64,000 nt of DNA, taken from positions 69,242,178-69,306,177 of the forward strand of contig NC_092354.1 of assembly GCF_963676685.1 (NCBI RefSeq), in the 5' to 3' direction. How positions within the stretch are numbered: the first letter of the stretch is position 1; each line of letters opens with the position of its first letter. The notes beneath the pieces are model-generated. The model saw only the letters and a list, made by a program, of their open reading frames with translations. It did no database searches and was not told where the DNA came from. The translations under genes and the position numbers were made by a program. This document shows positions 55,801 to 64,000 of this stretch, one piece after another. The stretch is from Mytilus edulis. Taxonomy: Eukaryota > Mollusca > Bivalvia > Mytilida > Mytilidae.

Positions 55801-58338
55801 TTGTTTTATTTGTTTTGGAATTGGTAAGTGTGGGTTTTTGTTTTATTTTTTTTTGGAATTGGTAAGTGTGGGTTTTTGTTTTATTTGTTTTGGAATTGGT
55901 AAGTGTGGGTTTTTGTTTTATTTGTTTTGGAATTGGTAAGTGTGGGTTTTGGTTTTATTTGTTCTGGAATTGGTAAGTGTGGGTTTTTGTTTTATTTGTT
56001 TTAGAATTGGTAAGTGTGGGTTTTTGTTTTATTTATTTTGGATTTGGTAAGTGTGGGTTTTTGAATTGGTAAGTGTAGGTTTTTGTTTTATTTGTTTTGT
56101 TTTGGAATTGGTAAGTGTGGGTTTTTGTTTTATCTGTTTTGGAATTGGTAAGTGTGGGTTTTTGTTTTATTTGTTTTGGAATTGGTAAGTGTGGGTTTTT
56201 GTTTTATTTGTTTTGGAATTGGTAAGTGTGGGTTTTTGTTTTATTTGTTTTGGAATTGGTAAGTGTGGGTTTTGTTTTATTTGTTTCACTTGTTACGGAT
56301 GTTTGTGGACAAAACAAATACTGTGAACCAACTTATTTTCGCGGATACTTTATTTCGCGTTTGCCCTTGAGCGACAATTTAACTTCACGGTTTTCTAATT
56401 AACTTGATGTTATTAAATATGGAAAGATCCAAGTTTTACATATTCGCAATGATTTAACTTCACGATATTTTTCTACTCGCGAAAGTCGCGAAAATAAATT
56501 GCTCTTGGAAATTAGTTGGTTTACAGTAATAACAAAATTTTCACATGTTAAAAGGAAAACATATAAAATATAAAGTTATGAGTAATTTTGAGAAACAAGC
56601 ATTTTTGTGAGAGAGTTCTAGATAAAAAATCTATATGAGGCATTGAATATTAAAATCTACGCATCATAAACAGACAATGGACTTTTCCTGTGCATTTTAC
56701 AATCATTCATACCAGTTAAATAAATAGTCAAATAAACATGAGTTATCTCCCTTTATACCTTTCTAACTTTTCAAAGACTAGTGTGAATGACTCTTTGGTA
56801 TCCTTTGCCTCTTTTTATGCTCCAATCGTAGCAGAGGGAGTATTAAGTTTAACCCTTGTACTTATGTCTGTACATCCACACATCCCATAGTTGGTTTCTG
56901 TTCTCTTAACTTTAGTTTGCGTGGACCAACTCTTATGAAACTTATACACAATATTGATTACCACATAATACAGATCAAGCTTGAAATTGGGTGGCTTAAA
57001 TTTTACCTTTGCTGAGTTATGCCCCTTTATAAACATAAAAATTGCATAATTTTTCGTTCCAATTTTTAACTTTTAAGTTGCCTCAAGCAAATGTTATGAA
57101 ACTAATACACAAAGCTTATTGCCACAAAACACAGATCAAGTTTCAATTTTGGTGGCATCATTATAACCGTACTATAGTACAAAAAAAATGTAATGCCCCT
57201 TTACAAATGGAAAAATTGCTGATTCTTTCATTTTTGTTCTCTAACTTAAGTTTTCCTCAACCAAATGGTATGAAACTTATACATAATGCTTGTTACTACA
57301 TAATACAGATCAAGTACACATTTGGCTAGCATAACTTTTACCTTTCTTCAGTTATGTCCCTATATATATTAAACTTTATATGATATGCAGGGGCATCATC
57401 TGTGTCCCATGGATACATTTCCCATTTATGTAATCATGATCCCTAATGAGTAAGGGTCATTCAAACTTTGAAAAGTTAGAATTACAAAAGTATAAAAGGG
57501 AGAAAATGCCAGTACCAAGTCAGGAATATTACAATTGTTATCCATTAGTTTGATGTGTTTGAGCTTTTGATTTTGCCATTTGATTAGGGACTTTCCGTTT
57601 TGAATTTTCCTTGTAGTTCAGTATTTTTTGTGATTTTACTTTTTCTCTACAGGAAGTGAATGGCTTTGGTATGGGGCACCTGATATTGTTGTTTACAAAA
57701 GTGACAATGAAATAAACAGTATAGCTTTACCACATTCAAATGAAGACGAAAAAGAGGACAAGGAATTGTTGAAAGAGTTAGATTTTGAAGAACAGCAGAT
57801 ACTCAAAGTTCAGAAACAGTCAGAGATATTGAGATATCCCAGTAATGTATCACAGTTTGTGGCCCATGCTATAACATTTTCATATTATCAAAAAGCCTTC
57901 CAACATAGACATAGGAAAATAGAGAATTTACAAAATAATGTCTCACTTGTGCCACTTATTGCCATAAGTGGAAACTTTTTTGATATCTATTTGTATGATT
58001 GTGAAAACGATATCTTGCTAAGGAATGCAAATCAGATTTCTTTGTGGAATGAACAAGAGTTCAAATGTTCAGCTGATTTTGAGTTTCCAGAACCGACATT
58101 AAATTTGTCATCTGTACTAATGATTTGGATGGTGATGAATCATTTGACAATTAAGCCTAGTCTTTCTGACGAGACAGTTCTTAGATTTAAAAAGTCATGT
58201 GGTCTTGATTTGTCTGTTGAACTACAGAAAGCAATTGGAAAAACAGTCAAGCTTAAGAAGAATTTTTATCCATTGCAATCATGTGATATTATTGAACCTT
58301 ATTTCAGTCAGATGTGTAAAGTTGAAAGTCAACAGTAG
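52840..58338 (+). CDS. Three-exon gene of an unnamed bivalve family, 5' end missing
   Basis: Exons are 52840-53239, 54847-55056 and 57653-58338 (TAG stop). Acceptors are TTTTTCAG, CTTTTCAG and TTCTCTACAG, donors are ATAG|GTAAAA and ATTG|GTAAGTG, and all junctions are phase 1. This gives about 431 residues. Exon 1 begins CPHSVFYSKFTREGPYKK and ends in an acidic Ser-rich stretch. Exon 2 has LLANHLFSKL and CPCSRC. Exon 3 has GSEWLWYGAPDIVVYKSD, a Glu/Lys-rich linker, a VSQFVAHAITFSYYQ helix and then LVPLIAISGNFFDIYLY. The W-Y-G-x-P-D-I-V-V strand, a later Q-x3-A helix and a following strand recall the order of PD-(D/E)XK nuclease folds, but the E-x-K pair is not present, so this is a hypothesis only. 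Exon 1 starts in phase 0, so an upstream exon is needed. Confidence 0.7.
54178..54575 (-). repeat. Intronic copy of the tRNA-derived SINE-like unit, B box lost
   Basis: ACAACTCGTCTAAACATCAA to the TATA-rich end at about 54580, colinear with the units at 35249 and 35695. The A box TGGTCTAGTGG is at 54257-54267. The stretch holding the B box is deleted. It lies in the first intron of the 52840-58338 gene. Confidence 0.7.
55057..56290 (+). repeat. 37-bp minisatellite repeating a splice donor
   Basis: The unit is GTAAGTGTGGGTTTTTG, TTTTATTTGTTTT, GGAATTG. By my count 34 units occur, two or three of them shortened. The first unit begins exactly at the exon-intron border (GGAATTG|GTAAGTG at 55056/55057), so each unit repeats the last exon bases plus the donor. 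About 32 units keep GGTAAGTG, one has GGTGAGTG and one has GGTATTAAAG. Confidence 0.95.
56300..56880. other. Intronic AT-rich DNA with no further feature
   Basis: It contains a TTTCGCG-type pair near 56337 and 56476 (GCGAAAATAAATTG) that looks like part of a dispersed repeat. No exon is seen. Confidence 0.35.
56890..57340 (+). repeat. Tandem array of about 160-bp units (three)
   Basis: Each unit has ATGAAACTTATACACAAT, then ACATAATACAGATCAAG, TGGGTGGC and TTATGCCCCTTTA, at about 56935, 57095 and 57268. It lies inside the last intron of the 52840-58338 gene. Confidence 0.75.
57513..57646 (+). repeat. Repeat copy that supplies the terminal splice acceptor tract
   Basis: ACCAAGTCAGGAATATTACA, TTTGATTTTGCCATTTGATT, AGGGACTTTCC and CAGTATTTTTTGTGATTTTA are the recognisable mussel repeat. 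Its T-rich 3' end runs straight into CTCTACAG, the acceptor of the last exon at 57653. Confidence 0.65.
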
Positions 58339-58344
58339 ACAATG

Positions 58345-59740
58345 AAAAGATGCAAGATATATTTTGTTTTAAAAAAATGTATACTATGTAGCATTTCAAG
58401 TTGAGACTAGGTTTACCAAATACCAGTAGCTGTAAAAGTCAAAAACAATTTGTTCATCAATGAGCTCGCTAATTGTTTTTTCAAATTTTAAAAACTTACG
58501 AGGTTTTAAAAAGGGACTAATGTAACTGGTTGAGTACAACACTAATAAGGACTTGTATTTTGATATCTGATACATTACATCTGTATTTAAATTTTCATGA
58601 AATCACTATTATTAGTATCACAATATTGTTTATTGTCTACAAAAAAAGCTTTAATATCTGAATTTACATTACTGAGATGATGTTGTAAAATAACTAATGA
58701 AACAACTACCAATGAGAGACATCTACTCATCAGAGACACAAAAAAAAGATGAAAGCACGTATAGGCACCATACTGCTGTAAACAAAAAAACAAAGAGCCT
58801 GTATAAATTTGGTCAAAAGAAACAAAATGAATTCATAGCTACACTTTTACTCAACCTCAAAATAATTACTATTTGTGTAAATGGGCTTTTTTTGACAATC
58901 TATAACAGTATTGTCTTTTTCCTGCATAAACTTGAATTTGTAGAATACTAAACATTGTAATTAGAATTTTACTTTGATGCTCAATTTACAGTCTGATATG
59001 TTATTTTGGATATCCCCTGCCTGGCAAAGCCCAAAATAATATATTATACTAGGGAGTCTTGATTCTAAATATCATTCACATATTCATCTTCTTTTTAGTT
59101 CACATCCCCAGTTTTAGGTAACTAATTAATAACACTGTATCAAACTGTCCATTCCATTCACTAAAATGCAAATGCTATGACGAAATCTTTTCAAATTTAG
59201 ATATGTTGTTTCCTGTGACTAAATGAAGGTCGGCTACAATTTTATCGATTTTATTTTTTCTTGTTGTTGAGTTGTACACCTTTCAGTTACTAGAAGAGAT
59301 ACTCATTATATGATTGAGTTACTTCCCTTTGAACAAGAATGGTGTAATTCATAATTGTATGTATAGATAGTCTTTTAATGTCAGATTGTATCTGTTCAAT
59401 TGATTTTAGGAGTTGTCAAACTTATCTTTTTTACTTTTTTTTAAGGTAGATGTCACAGTTTTTGTGGGTTTTTTTTTTTGTTGGTGTGTGTTTTTATGTT
59501 TAATTTGTTCTTGATCCTGTTTGTAGATCCATTGCAAATATTTTTTTACTCTACTTGATGATAATCTATTTTTATTAAATGATATATTTTATTTTATTAC
59601 ATTGCATAGATTAAGTTGTTGACATTGATAGGTAAGTTGCAGAAATATATAAATTGTTGACAACTGAAGGAAAAATACTTAGAACTATAGATTATATATA
59701 CACAAATATATATTTTTGATGGAGCAAACTCCTTTAAAAA
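58345..59740. other. 3' flank of the gene, no second gene seen
   Basis: AT-rich DNA. Two short frames (58587-58793 minus, 58697-58951 plus) overlap and have no supporting signals. The region AACAACTACCAATGAGAGAC near 58700 resembles a fragment of the GATGTGGT repeat. Confidence 0.4.
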
Positions 59741-59744
59741 TTTA

Positions 59745-60290
59745 GCTCATCACATGCTCATAGTCCAGTTTTCAAATTACTGGTATGTTTGATTTTGGAC
59801 CCAGTTTTCAAGTTGGTCCAAATCATGCAAATAGGGGACCAAAATGGATCTGTTTCATTTCAACATTATTTTTTTTTATTAACATTACTTGAATATACAA
59901 TACATAGGGTTCTTTCAAATGCTTAATCTTAACCTGTATTTAAATGTTTGATGTATGGCCCAGTTTTCAAGTTAGTCCAAAGCAGGGTCCAACATTAAAC
60001 TTTGTTTGATTTCAACAAAAATTGAATTTATGGGTTACTTGTACAATTTATAAAAAGCTGAATCTAACCATATCTTTAGATGATTTTAGATTTTAGGATC
60101 CTTTATCAAATTGGTCCACATTGAAATCCAAAGAGGTTGGAATAACATTTTGTTTGATTTCATCAAAAGTTGAATTCTTGGGGTTCTTTGATATGCTGAT
60201 TCTAACAAAGTAGATTTTGGATATTGGACCATAATAGAAATGCCTAATTTCAAACCTTTCAGTTCTTTGGCCCATTCATATGTGTCAATA
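59745..60290 (+). repeat. CCAGTTTTCAAGTTGGTCCA mosaic repeat
   Basis: CAGTTTTCAAGTTGGTCCAAA and close variants recur at about 59770, 59805 and 59950, with GGGTTCTTT(C/G)A and CTGATTCTAAC blocks in diverged tandem units. It is of the same general mosaic type as 1-720. Confidence 0.55.
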
Positions 60291-60294
60291 TCTC

Positions 60295-60825
60295 TATCAC
60301 TATAAATTCCATACCGATTCTGTCACAACATGCACAAACCTAGGCTGTGTATTCAATCACAATCCAGATTCAGAATTATTTAAAGCTTAAATGATGTGTC
60401 CAAACTTGCTCAACTGTTCGGGGACCGACTTCTACAGGAAAATCCGGGTTGCTGTCACTCTGACAGCGGTTTGTTTTACATATATTTATTTATGATCTAG
60501 ACAAAAGTTTCCATTCAGTGTTTCTTGTGTACATGTATCATTATTTACTATATATTTACATCAATTTTATATCAAATCCATCGTGGAACATAAAAGAATG
60601 GGTTTGAACCAACCTCTAGTGATCTATGATTCTGTAATGAGGAGTACCCAAATTGAATTGATGCTTAAATTCACATCCTTAGAAATGGAACAACAAATGA
60701 TTTGTTTTATTTCTTCAAACATGTCGAATATTTAAAACAATATTGCTCTCTAGTTCATGATTACAGTTCCATCTTTTTAATAATTGGATGCTTGTAACAT
60801 ATTTTTTGCTAATTTTCAAAAGATG
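60295..60825. other. No gene seen
   Basis: A hairpin-like CACTCTGACAGCGG and general AT-rich sequence. Nothing coding is supported. Confidence 0.35.
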
Positions 60826-60831
60826 CCTTTT

Positions 60832-62640
60832 TAGCTCACCTTGCCCAAAGGGCCAAATGAGCTTTTCTCATCGCTTGGCGTCTGGCGTCGTCATCCATCG
60901 TCGTTTACTTTTACAAAAATCTTCTCTGAAACTACTGGGCCAAAGTTAACCATACTTGGCCACAATCATCATTGGGATATTTAGTTTAAAAAATGTGTCC
61001 TGTGACCCGGCCAATCAACCAAGATGGCCGCCATGGCTAAAAATAGAACATAGGGGTAAAATGTAGATTTTGGCTTATATCTCTGAAACCAAAGCATTTA
61101 GATCAAATCTGACATGTGGTAAAATTGTTTATAAGGTCAAGATCTTTCTATCCTGAAATTGTCAGATGAATCAGACAACCCGTTGTTGGGTTGCTGCCCC
61201 TAACTGTATACAGCAATAATGTTCAGCAAAGTAAGATCTACAAAAAAAGTCCCAATTACCAAAAATGGTCAGTTGAACTCTCAACGAGTTATTGCCCTTT
61301 AAAGTCATTTTTTGTCAAATTTTGTTGTCTTTTACAAAAATCTCCTCCTCTGAAACAACTGGGCCAATTTTAAACATACTTGGCTACAATCATCATTGGG
61401 GTATCTATTTTTATGCCCCACCTACGATAGTAGAGGGGCATTATGTTTTCTGGTCTGTGGCTCCGTTCGTCCGCCTGTCCGTCCGTCTGTGCGTCCGTTC
61501 AGGTTAAAGTTTTTGGTCAAGGTAGTTTTCGATCAAGCTGAAGTCCAATCAACTCTAAACTTAGTACACTTGTTGCTTATGATATGATCTTTTTAATTTT
61601 AAAGCCAAATTAGACTTTTGACCCCAATTTCACGGTCCACTGAACATAGAAAATGAAAGTGGGAGTTTCAGGTTAAAGTTTTTGGTCAAGGTAGTTTTTG
61701 ATGAAGCTGAAGTCCAATCAACTTGAAACTTAGTACACTTGTTGCTTATGATATGATCTTTCTAATTTTAAAGCCAAATTAGACTTTTGACCCCAATTTC
61801 ACGGTCCACTGAACATAGAAAATGAAAGTGGGAGTTTCAGGTTAAAGTTTTTGGTCAAGGTAGTTTTTGATGAAGCTGAAGTCCAATCAACTTGAAACTT
61901 AGTAAACTTGTTGCTTATGATATGATCTTTTTAATTTTAAAGCCAACTTAGACTTTTGACCCCAATTTCACGGTCCACTAAACATAGAAAATGAAAGTGG
62001 GAGTTTCAGGTTAAAGTTTTTGGTAAAGGTAGTTTTTGATAAAATTGAAGTCCAATCAACTTGAAACTTAGTACATATGTTCCCTATAGTATAATCTTTC
62101 TAATTTTAATGCCAAATTAGATTATTACCCAATTTCACGGTCCATGGAACATGGTAAAGGATAGTGCGAGTGGGGCATCCGTGTACTTTGGACACATTCT
62201 TGTTAAAAATGTGTCCGATGACCCTGCTTGCTAACCAAGATGGCCGACATGGCTAAAAATAGTACATAGGGTAAAATGCAGTTTTTGGCTAAAATCTCAG
62301 AAACCAAAGCCTTTAGAGCAAATCTGATAAGAATAATTTGTTGGTTAGGTCAAGGTCTATCAGCCCTGAATTTTTTCAGACCAATCAGGCAATCTGTTGT
62401 TGGGTTGCTGCCCCTGAGTCAGTAATTTTAAGAAAAAATTTGCAGCTTTTGGTTATTGTCTTGAATATTATTATAGATATAGATAAACTGTAAACAGCAA
62501 TAATGTACAGCAAAGTAAAACTTACAAATAAGGCAACATAATCAAATTGGTCAATTGACCTCTTAAGGAGTTATTGCCCTTTATAGTAAATTTTTAACAA
62601 TTTTCATAAATTTTGTAAATTTTGTAAATTTTTACAAAAG
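60832..62640 (+). repeat. GAGCTTTTCTCATC mosaic repeat, plus orientation, interrupted
   Basis: It starts TAGCTCACCTTGCCC, then GAGCTTTTCTCATCGCTTGG and two iterations of AAACTACTGGGCCAA...ATCATTGGG. It is broken by the insertion at 61413-62210 and resumes at TGTGTCCGATGACCC, through TTGTTGGGTTGCTGCCCCTG to GGAGTTATTGCCCTTTATAG. The same blocks occur inverted at 721-2022. Confidence 0.75.
61413..62210 (+). mobile_element. Nested ATGCCCCACCTACG repeat with 169-bp tandem units
   Basis: It begins TATGCCCCACCTACGATAG and GTCCGTTCGTCC-like blocks and ends GGGGCATCCGTGTACTTTGG then TTCTTGTTAAAAA. Inside, AGGTTAAAGTTTTTGGTCAA starts at 61501, 61670, 61839 and 62008, an exact period of 169. It interrupts the surrounding mosaic repeat. 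Confidence 0.75.
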
Positions 62641-63165
62641 ATTTTACTACTGGGATAGATTCATAGGTTCATTAGATAGAGATAATTGTAAGCAGCAAGA
62701 ATGTTCAGTAAGGTAAGATCTACAAGGACATCACCATCACCAAAACACAATGTTAATTGTGGTGTAGGTCAATGAATCAGCAACTGAAAGAGTCAGTGAG
62801 AGTTTCTCTCATTACTTGCAACCAAGCAAACTACGAGACAGTAACCACATAGTCTGACATTGTTCAATATGACAAGCTTTTAATTGTCACCAGTCTATAA
62901 AATTGTGAATTTTCTTGAACAAAAACTTAGATAAGGCATCTCAAACTTAGATGCATCTGAGTTACCATTAAACAATATTTCTTTTAACAACTGAACTGCT
63001 GGTATGTTTTAGAACATCTCTTCGAAGAAATGACCAGTTGCAAGAAAATTGATTGACACCAGTATAAGTTCGTGTGTATTATAGTGTAACTACACATTCA
63101 ATAATTTTCTAATGTCACAGACGTTCATTTATCAGTCAAATAAACACGGACAACACCACAACTTT
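62641..63165. other. No gene seen
   Basis: AT-rich sequence without exon-like frames. Confidence 0.35.
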
Positions 63166-63545
63166 ATGAAAAAAGACGAAAGCACCGGAAAGTCCATAAT
63201 CACATGGCAAAATCAAATGACAAAACACATCAAAAACTAATGGACAAGAACTGTCATATTCCTGACTTGGTACAGGCATTTTCAAATGTAGAAAATGGTG
63301 GATTAAACCTGGTTTTAAAGCGCTAAACCTCTTGTTATATTTACAATGATGCGTGAACTAAACAGACATAATAAATTAAACGAGGGCTGTGCTCTAGAAA
63401 CATAGGAAAGCGGTTCCTGCTTACCTTTTGATACATATCAAATAAGCAAATGCAAACACCTGAAACAGGACGCTTTATAAATGTACGTGTCGCTTCTAAG
63501 TAAAGGTAACGATTCGGATGACGTCGAACCATTTAATGATTTCTC
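63166..63545 (-). repeat. Reverse copy of the CAAGTCAGGAATATGACAG repeat, long form
   Basis: On the minus strand it has GTACCAAGTCAGGAATATGA at 63285-63265, GATTATGGACTTTCCGGTGC, and upstream of that the block with AAGGTAAGCAGGAACCGC. The 63-residue frame in it (63341-63532) is the product of the repeat, not a gene I can support. Confidence 0.5.
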
Positions 63546-63817
63546 CTTCTGTCTGTTTGACTAGATGCGTACGGTTCTGAGATTAAATAAAATAATGTGG
63601 ACTTGGTCTGTGTACAGAATTACAAAAAAAAAAGTTGGAATAATAGTAAAACCTAAGAGAACACTTTATCTCTGGTGTTCAAATGGCAGTGATATCTAGT
63701 CTATAGATACGAAAAAATACGAAACAAACTACAAATGTATTAAGTACTAAACGTTAACCCTACTGTTTCGATAATTCCATATTTTATAAATAGTTTCCTA
63801 CATTAGAAAGTGATTGT

Positions 63818-63937
63818 ACCAAGTCAGGAATATGACAGTGTTATTCATTTGTTATATGTGTTTGAGATTTTGATTTTGCCATGTTATACTTTGAATTTCT
63901 ATTGGAGTTCAGCTTATTGTTATTTTGCTTTTTACAG
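63818..63937 (+). repeat. Repeat copy ending in a splice acceptor
   Basis: ACCAAGTCAGGAATATGACA, TTTGATTTTGCCATGTTATA, GAGTTCAGC and a T-rich end closing with TTTTTACAG at 63937. Structure as at 57513-57652. Confidence 0.55.
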
Positions 63938-64000
63938 CAAATGACAGTATTAATACAGTTGTTGTCAATACGACAGTGTTTACTACTAGGGTGGTGTTAC
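63938..64000 (+). CDS. Possible exon start running off the window
   Basis: After the acceptor, one frame is open for 20 codons (NDSINTVVVNTTVFTTRVVL) to the window end. The beta-strand-like composition suggests coding, but the length is too short to be sure. Its position right after a repeat-borne acceptor mirrors the last exon at 57653. Confidence 0.25.

Noticed and set aside
55172-55939. Frames encoding repeated FLFYLFWNW peptides
   Set aside because: They are readings of the 37-bp minisatellite. The array begins with a consensus donor and is intronic.
61292-61587. Two overlapping plus-strand frames of 63 and 71 codons
   Set aside because: They translate the start of a recognised repeat (ATGCCCCACCTACG); no gene support.

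Overview
The window looks like AT-rich, repeat-dense nuclear DNA of a bivalve mollusc, most likely a mytilid mussel (Mytilus-like). The evidence is spliceosomal introns with GT..AG borders, almost no long host reading frames, and several dispersed repeats whose text I recognise as typical of mussel genomes. These include the 'pocketed' repeat beginning GATGTGGTATGATTGCC, the GAGCTTTTCTCATC mosaic repeat, and a repeat carrying a hammerhead ribozyme. The species call is by recognition, not by search.

Layout. 1-2.0 kb is a minus-strand mosaic repeat. 2.2-9.3 kb holds gene pieces: a lone 210-bp exon (minus, 2226-2435), a spliced plus-strand gene end (3894-6615), a C2H2 zinc-finger exon with an in-frame stop (minus, 7222-7977), and a probable first exon (minus, 9039-9271). 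9.5-25 kb is gene-poor and built of foldback and MITE-like elements, including a 2.6-kb element (17021-19613) with 9-bp target-site duplications. 25.8-34.2 kb is a nest: a 5'-truncated LINE (26490-34180) is split by a 5,958-bp BEL/Pao LTR retrotransposon (27062-33019, minus). The BEL/Pao copy has 214-bp LTRs differing at one base, but its coding region carries a nonsense codon and a frameshift. 35.2-40.2 kb holds tandem tRNA-derived SINE-like units, a hammerhead ribozyme in a retrozyme-like repeat (36.4-36.75 kb), and elements bounded by inverted arrays of short motifs. 40-48.5 kb has no gene I can support.

48.86-50.89 kb is a Mutator-like element: iterated GTCGATCCGGCCC ends in inverted orientation, a 9-bp target-site duplication, and one exon with a MULE transposase-like sequence. 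52.84-58.34 kb is the best host-like gene: three exons with matching phases, lacking its 5' end. Its middle exon has the same length and phases as the lone exon at 2226-2435. The intron after that exon begins with a 37-bp minisatellite in which the splice donor itself is repeated about 34 times. 59.7-64 kb is again bivalve mosaic repeat.

How the parts relate. Most of the window records transposition and nesting rather than a coordinated gene system. The less ordinary signals are (1) DNA elements whose ends are inverted arrays of short GC-rich or palindromic motifs, two of them with clean 9-bp duplications; (2) the amplified splice donor; (3) the diverged paralogous exon pair near the two window ends; (4) repeat DNA supplying the terminal splice acceptor of the 52.8-58.3 kb gene.
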